NCBI RefSeq assembly: GCF_011067135.1
Contig: NZ_JAAMOW010000008.1
Coordinates: 186,001 to 250,000 of the forward strand
DNA from: Solimonas terrae
GTDB lineage: Bacteria; Pseudomonadota; Gammaproteobacteria; Nevskiales; Nevskiaceae
Direction of reading: 5' to 3'
DNA: 64,000 nt
Part shown: in pieces, positions 54,602 to 62,908 of the stretch
Layout of the letters: the number at the start of each line of letters is the position of its first letter
Position numbering within the stretch: the stretch's first letter is position 1
Notes under the pieces: generated by a model
The model's input: only the letters and a program-made list of their open reading frames with translations
The model's database searches: none
What the model was told of the DNA's origin: nothing
Position numbers and translations under genes: made by a program

Positions 54602-55645
54602 ATGTCGCAACCCCTCGATGCGCGCGCCGCAGAGCTGCTCAAGCTGCTGGTCGAGCGCTACATCCATGATGGCCAACCGGTCGGCTCGCGCACCCTGTCG
54701 CGCATGGTCAGCCTCGGCCTGTCGTCGGCGACGATCCGCAATGTCATGGCCGACCTCGACGAACTCGGCTTCGTCGCCTCGCCGCATACTTCCGCGGGGC
54801 GCATACCGACCACGCGTGGCTACCGCTACTTCGTCGACGCGCTGCTGGCGCCGGAGCCGCTGAGCGGCGAGGAACGCGATCTCATCGCCGAGGAACTGCT
54901 GCCTGGCGACCGCTCGCAGGCCGATCTGGTGCAGGCCGCATCGACGCTGCTGTCGGAGATGTCGCGGATGGCGGGGGTGGTCACGGTGCCGCGCCGCAAT
55001 CTGGCGGTACTGCGGCGCATCGAATTCCTGCCTTTGTCAGGCAATCGCGTGCTGACGATCCTGGTGGTCAATCAGCACGAGGTGCAGAACCGCATCATCA
55101 ACACCGAGCGGCCGTACGGTGCCGACGAGCTGGAGCGCTATGCGAACCTGCTGAACGAGCATTTCGCCGGCCGCGACCTGGTCGATCTGCGTCAGGCGCT
55201 GATGCAGGAAGCCGCCGATGCGCAGGCGCACGTCAATCTGCTGCTGCGCGAAGCGGCGGCGATGGCCGAGCAGGCCTTGCGACCGCAGAGTCCCAGCACC
55301 GGCGACTACGTGTTCGCCGGCCGGCCCAATCTGATGGGCTTCCAGGAACTGGCCGACGTGCAGCGCCTGCGCAATCTGTTCGAGGCGATCGACACCAAGC
55401 GGGATCTGCTGAACCTGTTCGACCAGTGCCTGAACGCCGATCGTGTGCAGCTGTTCATCGGCGACGAATCCGGCTATCGCGTGCTCGACGAATGCAGCGT
55501 CGTGACCGCCCCGTACTACGTCGACGGCAAGGTCGCCGGCACGCTGGGCGTGATCGGCCCGACGCGCATGGCCTATCACCGCATCATCCCGATCGTGCGC
55601 GAAACCGCGCGCCTGCTGTCGGCCGGCTTGAAAGGCGAAGGCTGA
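54602..55645 (+). CDS. hrcA: Heat-inducible repressor HrcA
   Basis: A 347-residue repressor of chaperone operons. The N-terminal winged helix (RAAELLKLLVERYIHDGQPVG, SSATIRNVMADLDELGFV, SPHTSAGRIPTTRGYRYFVD) and the GAF-like domain are typical. HrcA binds CIRCE elements; I saw none upstream of hrcA, grpE or dnaK. ATG 54602 is chosen; a GTG at 54575 would add nine residues. It begins the hrcA-grpE-dnaK-(TMEM175)-dnaJ series. Confidence 0.95.
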   Translation: MSQPLDARAAELLKLLVERYIHDGQPVGSRTLSRMVSLGLSSATIRNVMADLDELGFVASPHTSAGRIPTTRGYRYFVDALLAPEPLSGEERDLIAEELLPGDRSQADLVQAASTLLSEMSRMAGVVTVPRRNLAVLRRIEFLPLSGNRVLTILVVNQHEVQNRIINTERPYGADELERYANLLNEHFAGRDLVDLRQALMQEAADAQAHVNLLLREAAAMAEQALRPQSPSTGDYVFAGRPNLMGFQELADVQRLRNLFEAIDTKRDLLNLFDQCLNADRVQLFIGDESGYRVLDECSVVTAPYYVDGKVAGTLGVIGPTRMAYHRIIPIVRETARLLSAGLKGEG

Positions 55646-55794
55646 GCCCTAGATAGGGCGCAGGGCTGCCGTGCCGCCGGTCCGGCCGGATCGAGAATCC
55701 GGCTGGCTGGCAATGGCCTACGTGGCTATCATGGCGCCCCTTCGCGATCCGCCGTTTGGCGGGTCTTTCGCCAAATCACCAGAAAACCTGTGAC
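55646..55794. promoter_or_regulatory. hrcA-grpE intergenic region with hairpins
   Basis: A 149-base interval. A stem GCCGGAT-CGAGA-ATCCGGC lies at 55685-55703, and a second stem CCGCC-GTTT-GGCGG lies shortly before grpE. No CIRCE (TTAGCACTC-N9-GAGTGCTAA) is present. The hairpins may end hrcA transcription or affect grpE expression; no T-run follows either of them closely enough to be sure. Confidence 0.35.
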
Positions 55795-56319
55795 ATGACG
55801 GATACACCGGAACCCACTGCGGACGTGGCCAGCGGCGTCGACGAGCTCGATGCGCTGCGTGCGCAGATCAACGACGCCGAAGCGCGCGTCGCTGCAGCCA
55901 AGGAAGCCCAGCTGCGGGCGATCGCCGATCTCGAAAACACGCGCCGCCGCCTCGAGCGCGATGCCGCGAGCAGTCTGAAGTACGCCACCGAAAAGCTGCT
56001 GAACGAGCTGCTGGCGGTGGCCGACAGCTTCGAGCTGGGGCTGAAGGCGGCGGAAAACGTGGAGGCTTCGGCCAAGGCCATGGGCGAGGGTATGCAGCTG
56101 ACCTATCGTCAGTTGATGAGCGTGCTGGAGAAGCACGGCGTCAAGCAGCTCGATCCGAGCGGCCAGCCGTTCAATCCGGATTTCCATCAGGCGATGACGA
56201 TGGCGCCGAGCGCCGATGTGCCGGCCAATCATGTGCTCAGCGTCATGCAGAAGGGCTACAGCCTGCATGATCGCCTGCTGCGCCCGGCGATGGTGGTGGT
56301 GGCGCGCGCACCGGATTGA
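55795..56319 (+). CDS. grpE: Nucleotide exchange factor GrpE
   Basis: A 174-residue co-chaperone that releases ADP from DnaK. A long N-terminal coiled coil (DELDALRAQINDAEARVAAAKEAQ) leads to DLENTRRRLERD and the C-terminal beta domain (GVKQLDPSGQPFNPDFHQAM, VMQKGYSLHDRLLRPAMV). The start at 55795 follows from family length. It lies 106 bases before dnaK. Confidence 0.97.
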   Translation: MTDTPEPTADVASGVDELDALRAQINDAEARVAAAKEAQLRAIADLENTRRRLERDAASSLKYATEKLLNELLAVADSFELGLKAAENVEASAKAMGEGMQLTYRQLMSVLEKHGVKQLDPSGQPFNPDFHQAMTMAPSADVPANHVLSVMQKGYSLHDRLLRPAMVVVARAPD

Positions 56320-56359
56320 AACGGCGGCGGCGCCTTGATCGCCGTCAATACCTGAAACC

Positions 56360-56384
56360 CTTGAATTCCTGCATAAAGCCATCA
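56360..56384 (+). promoter_or_regulatory. Candidate heat-shock (sigma-32) promoter of dnaK
   Basis: CTTGAA (56360-56365) is followed after 13 bases by CCATCA (56379-56384), resembling the CTTGAAA-N13-14-CCCCATnT pattern. It lies about 40-65 bases before the dnaK ATG. The -10 match is only partial. Confidence 0.4.
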
Positions 56385-56425
56385 GTTAGGCGGCAGGACT
56401 GAACCATCTTCACGGAGTCATCTTC

Positions 56426-58354
56426 ATGGCAAAGATCATCGGCATCGACCTCGGTACCACCAACAGCTGCGTCGCGATCCTCGACGGCAGCAGCGTCAAG
56501 GTCATCGAAAACAGCGAAGGCGAGCGCACCACGCCATCGATCGTCGCGTACACCGACGACGGTCAGACCCTGGTCGGCCGCAGCGCCAAGCGTCAGGCAG
56601 TGACCAATCACCTCAACACCCTGTTCGCCGTCAAGCGCCTGATCGGCCGCCGCTTCGACGATGCCGAAGTGCAGAAGGCGATCAAGCATTCGCCGTTCAA
56701 GATCATCAAGGCCGACAACGGCGACGCCTGGGTGCAGGTCAAGGACAACAAGCTGGCGCCGCAGCAGGTGTCAGCCGAAATCCTGCTGAAGATGAAGAAG
56801 ACCGCCGAAGACTATCTCGGCGAGAAGGTCACGGAAGCCGTCATTACCGTGCCGGCCTATTTCAACGACTCGCAGCGCCAGGCGACCAAGGATGCCGGCC
56901 GCATTGCCGGTCTCGACGTCAAGCGCATCATCAACGAGCCGACCGCGGCGGCACTGGCCTTCGGTCTCGACAAGGTTGCCGGCGCCGACAAGAAGGTCGC
57001 CGTGTATGACCTCGGCGGCGGCACCTTCGACATCTCGATCATCGAGATCGCCGATGTCGACGGCGAGAAGCAGTTCGAAGTGCTGGCGACCAACGGCGAC
57101 ACCTTCCTCGGTGGCGAAGACTTCGACCAGCGCGTGATCGAATACATCGCGACCGAGTTCCAGAAGGAGCAGGGCATCGACCTGCACAAGGACCCGCTCG
57201 CGCTGCAGCGCCTGAAGGAAGCGGCCGAAAAGGCCAAGATCGAACTGTCGAGCTCGACGCAGACCGACATCAATCTGCCGTACATCACCGCCGACGCCAG
57301 CGGGCCCAAGCATCTGACGATGAAGCTGACGCGCGCCAAGCTCGAGGCGCTCGTCGATGACCTGATCGCCAAGTCGATGGAGCCGTGCAAGATCGCGATC
57401 AAGGATGCCGGCCTGAAGCCGAGCGAGATCGACGAGATCATTCTCGTCGGCGGCCAGACGCGCATGCCCAAGGTCCAGGAAGCGGTCAAGAACTTCTTCG
57501 GCAAGGAGCCGCGCAAGGACGTCAATCCGGACGAGGCGGTCGCCGCCGGTGCCGCGGTGCAGGGCGCTGTGCTTTCGGGCGATCGCAAGGACGTGCTGCT
57601 GCTCGATGTGACGCCGCTGTCGCTGGGCATCGAGACGCTCGGCGGCAAGATGACCAAGCTGATCGAGAAGAACACGACGATTCCGACCAAGAAGTCGGAG
57701 ACCTTCACGACTGCCGACGACAACCAGACCGCGGTGACGATCCAGGTCTACCAGGGCGAGCGCGAGATCGCGTCGGCCAACAAGTCGCTGGGTCGTTTCG
57801 ATCTGACCGGCATCGCGCCGGCACCGCGCGGCATGCCGCAGGTGGAGGTCACCTTCGACATCGACGCCAACGGCATCCTGCACGTCACCGCCAAGGACAA
57901 GGCCACCGGCAAGGAGCAGAGCATCCGCATCACCGCGAACTCGGGCCTGTCGGACGACGAGATCCAGAAGATGGTGAAGGACGCCGAGGCGCATGCCGAG
58001 GAAGACAAGAAGTTCAACGAACTGATTGCCGCGCGCAACCAGGCCGACCAGATGATTTATGCGATCGAGAAGTCGCTGAAGGATCTCGGCGACAAGGTCG
58101 AAGCCGGCGAGAAGAAGTCGATCGAAGACGCAATTGCCGCGGCTCGCGAAGCGGTCAAGGGCGACGACAAGGACGCCATCACCGCCAAGACCGAGGCGCT
58201 GACGCAGGTTTCGGCAAAGCTGATGGAGCGTGTCTATGCCGAGCAGAACGCAGCGGCCGGTGCTGATGCCGGTGCGGCAGCGGGTGCCGGCACTGCGTCG
58301 CCGGAAGGTGATGTCGTCGATGCCGAGTTCACCGAAGTGAAGGACAAGAAGTAA
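56426..58354 (+). CDS. dnaK: Chaperone DnaK (Hsp70)
   Basis: A 642-residue Hsp70. The ATPase domain starts [16 protein letters not shown] and contains [13 protein letters not shown] and [13 protein letters not shown]. The substrate domain has [14 protein letters not shown] and the lid ends in the family's acidic tail ([14 protein letters not shown]). Length is normal. It is flanked by grpE and, unusually, by a TMEM175-like gene before dnaJ. A hairpin follows at 58375-58399. Confidence 0.99.
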   Translation: MAKIIGIDLGTTNSCVAILDGSSVKVIENSEGERTTPSIVAYTDDGQTLVGRSAKRQAVTNHLNTLFAVKRLIGRRFDDAEVQKAIKHSPFKIIKADNGDAWVQVKDNKLAPQQVSAEILLKMKKTAEDYLGEKVTEAVITVPAYFNDSQRQATKDAGRIAGLDVKRIINEPTAAALAFGLDKVAGADKKVAVYDLGGGTFDISIIEIADVDGEKQFEVLATNGDTFLGGEDFDQRVIEYIATEFQKEQGIDLHKDPLALQRLKEAAEKAKIELSSSTQTDINLPYITADASGPKHLTMKLTRAKLEALVDDLIAKSMEPCKIAIKDAGLKPSEIDEIILVGGQTRMPKVQEAVKNFFGKEPRKDVNPDEAVAAGAAVQGAVLSGDRKDVLLLDVTPLSLGIETLGGKMTKLIEKNTTIPTKKSETFTTADDNQTAVTIQVYQGEREIASANKSLGRFDLTGIAPAPRGMPQVEVTFDIDANGILHVTAKDKATGKEQSIRITANSGLSDDEIQKMVKDAEAHAEEDKKFNELIAARNQADQMIYAIEKSLKDLGDKVEAGEKKSIEDAIAAAREAVKGDDKDAITAKTEALTQVSAKLMERVYAEQNAAAGADAGAAAGAGTASPEGDVVDAEFTEVKDKK

Positions 58355-58374
58355 GTCCTTTCGGTGCGGAACCA

Positions 58375-58399
58375 GAGCGCCCGGCAAACCCGGGCGCTC
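58375..58399 (+). terminator. Hairpin after dnaK, possible attenuator
   Basis: A 10-bp stem GAGCGCCCGG / CCGGGCGCTC (58375-58384, 58390-58399) with a five-base loop. There is no T-run, so it is probably a partial terminator or an mRNA-stabilising hairpin that lowers expression of the downstream TMEM175-like gene and dnaJ. Confidence 0.55.
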
Positions 58400-58413
58400 G
58401 TCGTTATGGGGGC

Positions 58414-58995
58414 ATGACGATGGGCAAGGGCAGGCTGGAGGCATTCAGTGACGGCGTGATCGCGATCATCATCACGATCATGGTGCTGGAACTGAAAATC
58501 CCGCACGAGGCGACGTTCGGCGCGCTCTCCGAGCTGTGGCCGACCTTGCTCAGTTACGCCCTGAGCTTCGTCTATGTCGGCATCTACTGGAACAACCATC
58601 ATCACATGCTGCATGCCACCGATGCGGTGACCGGTGGCGTGATGTGGGCGAATCTTCACTTCCTGTTCTGGCTGTCGCTGTTTCCGTTCGTCACCGGCTG
58701 GATGGGCGAAAATCATTTCGACAGCGTGCCGACCGCGCTTTACGGCGTCGTGCTGCTGATGGCAGCGCTGGCCTATTTCCTGCTGCAGACGGTGATTGTC
58801 CGTTCGCAGGGCGAGCACTCCAGACTGCGGCGGGCACTGGGGCGTGACTTCAAGGGCAAGATTTCACCGGTCCTGTACGCGACCGCGATCGCGCTGGCAT
58901 TCGTGCAGCGCTGGATCGCGGATCTCATTTACGTGGCTGTGGCAATGATGTGGCTCGTCCCGGACCGCCGGATCGAGTCGAGACTAAAGGCATGA
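58414..58995 (+). CDS. TMEM175/DUF1211-family membrane protein
   Basis: A 193-residue protein with about six helices. The first helix carries the family [20 protein letters not shown] motif (FSD plus small residues), which lines the potassium pore in TMEM175 channels; bacterial members are potassium-selective channels. [14 protein letters not shown] is another typical segment. ATG 58420 is an alternative start two codons in. Its end overlaps the dnaJ ATG, so it is translationally coupled to dnaJ. Its position between dnaK and dnaJ is unusual; see findings. Confidence 0.88.
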   Translation: MTMGKGRLEAFSDGVIAIIITIMVLELKIPHEATFGALSELWPTLLSYALSFVYVGIYWNNHHHMLHATDAVTGGVMWANLHFLFWLSLFPFVTGWMGENHFDSVPTALYGVVLLMAALAYFLLQTVIVRSQGEHSRLRRALGRDFKGKISPVLYATAIALAFVQRWIADLIYVAVAMMWLVPDRRIESRLKA

Positions 58996-60116
58996 GCAAG
59001 CGCGATTATTACGACGTCCTTGGTGTCACCAGGCAGGTTGGCGACGACGAGCTGAAGAAGGCCTATCGCAAGCTGGCGATGAAGTACCACCCGGACCGCA
59101 ATCCCGGTGATCACAAGGCCGAGGAGCATTTCAAGGAAGTCAGCGAGGCCTACGAGGTTCTCACCGACAGTCAGAAGCGAGCGGTCTACGATCAGTATGG
59201 CCACGAAGGTCTGAGTCGCAGCGGCGGCGGCGGTTTCGGTGGCGCCGGTGGTTTTGCCGACATCTTCGGCGACGTGTTCTCCGACATTTTCGGCGGCGGC
59301 GGTGGCGGTCGTTCGGGGCCGCGTCGCGGGGCCGATCTGCGCTTCATCATGGAGCTGACGCTGGAGCAGGCGGTGTTCGGCTCCACCGAAAACATCGGCA
59401 TCCCGACCTGGGACGAGTGCGAGAGCTGTCACGGCTACGGCACCGCCGACGGCAAGAAGGCGCCGGGCTGCCAGACCTGCCACGGTTCCGGCCAGGTGCG
59501 CGTGCAGCAGGGCTTCTTCGTGTTGCAGCAGACCTGCCCGAAATGCCGCGGCAGCGGCACGCTGGTCGGCGACGCCTGCCGCAGCTGCCGTGGCGCCGGC
59601 AAGACACGGCGCGACAAGACCCTGGAGGTCAAGGTGCCGCCGGGTGTCGATACCGGTGATCGCATTCGACTGACCGGCGAAGGCGAGCCGGGTGACCAGA
59701 ACGCGCCGAACGGCGATCTGTACGTCCAGATCAACGTCAAGCCACACGAAATCTTCGAGCGCGACGGCAATGATCTGCACTGCTCGGTGCCGATTTCGGT
59801 GGTCACCGCGGCGCTCGGCGGCCCGCTCGAGGTGCCGACGCTGGACGGCAAGATCGAGATCGAAGTGCCGGAAGGTTCGCAGAGCGGCAAGCAGTTCCGC
59901 CTGCGTGGCCGCGGGGTGCGTTCGGTGCGCACGTCCGGCCCCGGCGATCTGTATTGCACGGTATTCGTCGAAACCCCGGTACGCCTGAACAAGGCGCAGA
60001 AGGAATTGCTCAAGCAGTTCGGCGAAACCCTGGACAAGGACAACAAGCATCATCCGGAAGCGTCGAGCTGGCTCGGCAAGGCCAAGAAGTTCTTCGACGA
60101 TCTGACGGCACGATAG
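58992..60116 (+). CDS. dnaJ: Chaperone DnaJ (Hsp40)
   Basis: A 374-residue type I Hsp40. The J-domain has the HPD motif (KYHPDRNPG, about residues 33-35). A Gly/Phe-rich linker follows, then four zinc-finger repeats ([32 protein letters not shown]). It delivers substrates to DnaK and stimulates its ATPase. The start at 58992 overlaps the TMEM175-like stop. Confidence 0.98.
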   Translation: MSKRDYYDVLGVTRQVGDDELKKAYRKLAMKYHPDRNPGDHKAEEHFKEVSEAYEVLTDSQKRAVYDQYGHEGLSRSGGGGFGGAGGFADIFGDVFSDIFGGGGGGRSGPRRGADLRFIMELTLEQAVFGSTENIGIPTWDECESCHGYGTADGKKAPGCQTCHGSGQVRVQQGFFVLQQTCPKCRGSGTLVGDACRSCRGAGKTRRDKTLEVKVPPGVDTGDRIRLTGEGEPGDQNAPNGDLYVQINVKPHEIFERDGNDLHCSVPISVVTAALGGPLEVPTLDGKIEIEVPEGSQSGKQFRLRGRGVRSVRTSGPGDLYCTVFVETPVRLNKAQKELLKQFGETLDKDNKHHPEASSWLGKAKKFFDDLTAR

Positions 60117-60127
60117 CCGTGACGCAA

Positions 60128-60163
60128 AACCGGAAGGCCGCGCGTCAGGGCGGTCTTCCGGTT
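60128..60163. terminator. Terminator hairpin between dnaJ and parA-like gene
   Basis: AACCGGAAG-G-CCGC (60128-60141) pairs with GCGG-T-CTTCCGGTT (60150-60163), with one internal mismatch and an eight-base loop. It lies between convergent genes. The flanking A- and T-runs are short. Confidence 0.6.
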
Positions 60164-60175
60164 ACGGCTGCACGA

Positions 60176-60943
60176 TCAGCCGCGGTGCAGCGAGTTGTAC
60201 AGCGCAACGTATTCCTGCGTGACGCGATGGCTGCGATCAAGGTAGATCATCGGCTTGTGTAGTTCGTGCGATTCCTTGACACGCACCGAGCTCGACAGGG
60301 TCTGTTCCAGCACCGGTTTGCCTTCGTCTCGCAATTCATCGATCAGCCGCGTCGGCAGCTTGGAGCGCGACGAGAATTGGTTGGCGACGATACCTTCGAT
60401 GCACAACTCGTCGTTGTGATCGGCACGCAGTTCCTCGATGTTTGCCAGCAGGGTGTAGAGCGCCTGACGCGCGAATTCGTCACAGTCGAACGGGATCAGC
60501 ACACCGTCGGCGGCGATCAGCGCGGAGCGCGCATAGAAATTCAGCGCCGGCGGCGTATCGATGAATACCGCGTCATAGCCCTTGAGCTTGCGCAGTGCGT
60601 CGCGGAACTTGTAGATCTTCTGCTTGGCTTCGAGCTTGATCGACAGCTCTTCGAGGCGCGGGTCGGCGGCCACCACGTCGAGGTTCTCGAACGGCGTATT
60701 GGTCACGTAGGTCACGAACGGCGCGGGTGCCAGCGAGAACGACAGCGTCGATTCGAAGAAATCAGCAATGGTCCGGTCGGTGTGCGCGGCGCGCTCGCCG
60801 AGCAGGTATTGCGTGGCATTGCCTTGCGTATCGAGGTCGATGACCAGCGTGCGCAGGCCGTTGGCCGCCGCGATGGCCGCAAGATTGCAGACGATCGTCG
60901 TTTTGCCGACGCCGCCCTTCTGATTGAACACCACGCGCTTCAT
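60176..60943 (-). CDS. ParA-family ATPase (orphan)
   Basis: A 255-residue ATPase. Walker A with the deviant lysine is NQKGGVGKTTIVCNLAA (residues 7-23), followed by LVIDLDTQGNATQYLLG and AVFIDTPPALNFYARSAL. ParA/Soj proteins partition DNA or position cellular structures. No ParB gene or parS site is seen beside it, so it may be a second ParA serving a non-chromosomal cargo. A GGAGGT site precedes the ATG at 60943. It converges on dnaJ. Confidence 0.9.
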   Translation of the reverse strand: MKRVVFNQKGGVGKTTIVCNLAAIAAANGLRTLVIDLDTQGNATQYLLGERAAHTDRTIADFFESTLSFSLAPAPFVTYVTNTPFENLDVVAADPRLEELSIKLEAKQKIYKFRDALRKLKGYDAVFIDTPPALNFYARSALIAADGVLIPFDCDEFARQALYTLLANIEELRADHNDELCIEGIVANQFSSRSKLPTRLIDELRDEGKPVLEQTLSSSVRVKESHELHKPMIYLDRSHRVTQEYVALYNSLHRG

Positions 60944-61110
60944 GAAACCTCCGTTGCCCACGCGAACCACCCCGAAATCAGACAGCATCCATCGTGCCAG
61001 CCGGCCGACGGTGGCAGAATGCTAGCCCAAGCCCGGCAGCGGCGAAGTGGCCGCGCCGCCAAAACGAGTGCAGCATGCCGGGCCGCCATTTCTTCCACGT
61101 GAAATCCTCC

Positions 61111-61857
61111 ATGAACGTTCTGGTTACCGGCGCGACGTCCGGCTTCGGCGCAGCGATTGCCCGCCGTTTCATCACCGAAGGCCACCGAGTTGTGGCCACT
61201 GGCCGGCGCCGGGAGCGTCTGGAGGCGCTGGCTGCCGAGTGTGGCGAACGCCTGCACGCGGTCGCACTCGATGTCCGAGATCGCGCAGCGGTCGAGGCCA
61301 TGCTGAGCGGCCTGCTGCCGGCGTTCGCGGCGATCGACGTGCTGGTCAACAACGCCGGTCTTGCGCTCGGTCTGAAAGCGGCCCACGAGACCGACATGGC
61401 CGATTGGGAGCGGATGGTGGACACCAACATCAAGGGCCTGATGTACGTCACGCGCGCCGTCACGCCGGGTATGGTCGAGCGTGGTCGCGGCCATGTCATC
61501 AATCTCGGTTCGGTCGCCGGCGAATGGCCGTATCCGGGCGGCAACGTCTACGGCGGCACCAAGGCCTTTGTCCGCCAGTTCTCGTTGAACCTGCGCGCCG
61601 ACCTGGTCGGGCGCGGCGTGCGGGTCAGCAACATCGAGCCGGGCATGGCGGAAACCGAATTCTCGCTGGTGCGCTACAGCGGCGATGCCGACAAGGCGGC
61701 ATCGATCTACGCCGGCACCACGCCGCTGAGCGCGGACGATATCGCCGAGACCGTTTACTGGATCGCGACGCGGCCGGCGCACGTCAACATCAACACGATC
61801 TCGCTGATGCCGGAATGCCAGGCCTTCTCGGCATTCACCGTCAAACGCAGCAGCTGA
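61111..61857 (+). CDS. SDR oxidoreductase, YdfG-like
   Basis: A 248-residue SDR. The cofactor motif is VTGATSGFGAAIARRF, the arginine after beta-2 (GRRRERL) suggests NADP, and NNAG, the Ser region and YGGTKAFVRQFSLNLRADL (Tyr-x3-Lys) are present. The end NINTISLMPECQAFS resembles E. coli YdfG, which oxidises L-allo-threonine, serine and 3-hydroxy acids. The start at 61111 begins right before the Rossmann motif; the upstream in-frame region looks non-coding. It is divergent from the ParA-like gene. Confidence 0.88.
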   Translation: MNVLVTGATSGFGAAIARRFITEGHRVVATGRRRERLEALAAECGERLHAVALDVRDRAAVEAMLSGLLPAFAAIDVLVNNAGLALGLKAAHETDMADWERMVDTNIKGLMYVTRAVTPGMVERGRGHVINLGSVAGEWPYPGGNVYGGTKAFVRQFSLNLRADLVGRGVRVSNIEPGMAETEFSLVRYSGDADKAASIYAGTTPLSADDIAETVYWIATRPAHVNINTISLMPECQAFSAFTVKRSS

Positions 61858-61990
61858 GCTTCTGAAGCGCCGGCGCTCGGCGCCATGCGCAAGCTGGTCA
61901 GTTCCCGTTCAGGATTGCCTTCGCAGGCTGCTGGCTCGCCAGACCCTGCCATGCACAGGGTCTCTCGTGGCGCTGTTCGGAGGGGACACG

Positions 61991-62896
61991 ATGCGGCCCG
62001 TTTCATTGCTCGCTGCGCTTGCGGCGGTTTGCCTGCTGTCGGTGATCGTGGCGGCGCAGGCCGCCGTCACGCCTGAAGAGAATGTCGTGGTCTTTGCCCG
62101 GACGATCACCGACCAGAACATCAATCGACGCATCGTCTATCTGCGGCCGCGGGTCCTGCCGGCGCAGGCGCCGCCGGCCTTCCTGTTGCTGCCGTATCGT
62201 GGCGGCGCCGCCGACGACATGGCGGATCTGGTTCATGCAGCGCGCCTGGTCCGCAAGTACGGCACCTGGGTGATCGTTCCGGAAGCCTTCAATGGCTACT
62301 GGAACTACAAGATGCTGCTGGGCTCGCTGACTACGCCGGACGACGTCAAGTTTCTCGATCATGTGATCGACGATGCGATCGCCACTTACGGCATCGACGC
62401 GCACCGCATCTACATGGGCGGGTATTCCGGCGGCGCGATGATGACGATCCGCTATGCCTGCGAGGTGCCGGGTCGCATCGCCGGTGGCGCCCTGGTGGGG
62501 GCTCAGATGATCACGACCCTGGCTGGAAAATGCGACACCAGCGCGCCGCCGGCGATGATGTTCATCAACGGCGATGAGGATCCGGTCGGCGCCTACGACG
62601 GCAGTTCGACGCTGATGTCGGCACCGGCGAGCGCGGCGTTCTGGGCGCAGGCCAACGGCTGCAATGCGACCCCGCAGCGCGAGGCCTTGCCGGATGTCGT
62701 TGACGACGGCACGCAAACCGTTGTCGATCGCTATTCGGGCTGCACAAGCGGCGAGGCGGTACGGCTGTACTCGGTGCTTGGTGGCGGGCACACCTGGCCC
62801 GGGACGGTCGATTTCTCGCCGTCCCTGGGACGAACCAGTCAGGACTTCGATGCCAGCGATGCGTTCATGCAGTTCCTGTTGCAGTTCTCACGCTGA
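61991..62896 (+). CDS. Secreted esterase / PHB-depolymerase-like alpha/beta hydrolase
   Basis: A 301-residue secreted hydrolase. A signal peptide ends near VAAQAA (about residue 25). The nucleophile elbow is GYSGGAMM, the likely acid is in INGDEDPVG, and the His is in GGGHTWPG. The two cysteine pairs (YACEV/GKCDT, NGCNA/SGCTS) suit an exported protein. The layout resembles LpqC/feruloyl esterase-type enzymes; the substrate is unknown. The start at 61991 follows GGAGGGGAC. The next gene starts 12 bases later, so they are probably cotranscribed. Confidence 0.85.
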   Translation: MRPVSLLAALAAVCLLSVIVAAQAAVTPEENVVVFARTITDQNINRRIVYLRPRVLPAQAPPAFLLLPYRGGAADDMADLVHAARLVRKYGTWVIVPEAFNGYWNYKMLLGSLTTPDDVKFLDHVIDDAIATYGIDAHRIYMGGYSGGAMMTIRYACEVPGRIAGGALVGAQMITTLAGKCDTSAPPAMMFINGDEDPVGAYDGSSTLMSAPASAAFWAQANGCNATPQREALPDVVDDGTQTVVDRYSGCTSGEAVRLYSVLGGGHTWPGTVDFSPSLGRTSQDFDASDAFMQFLLQFSR

Positions 62897-62908
62897 TAGG
62901 AGCCGACG

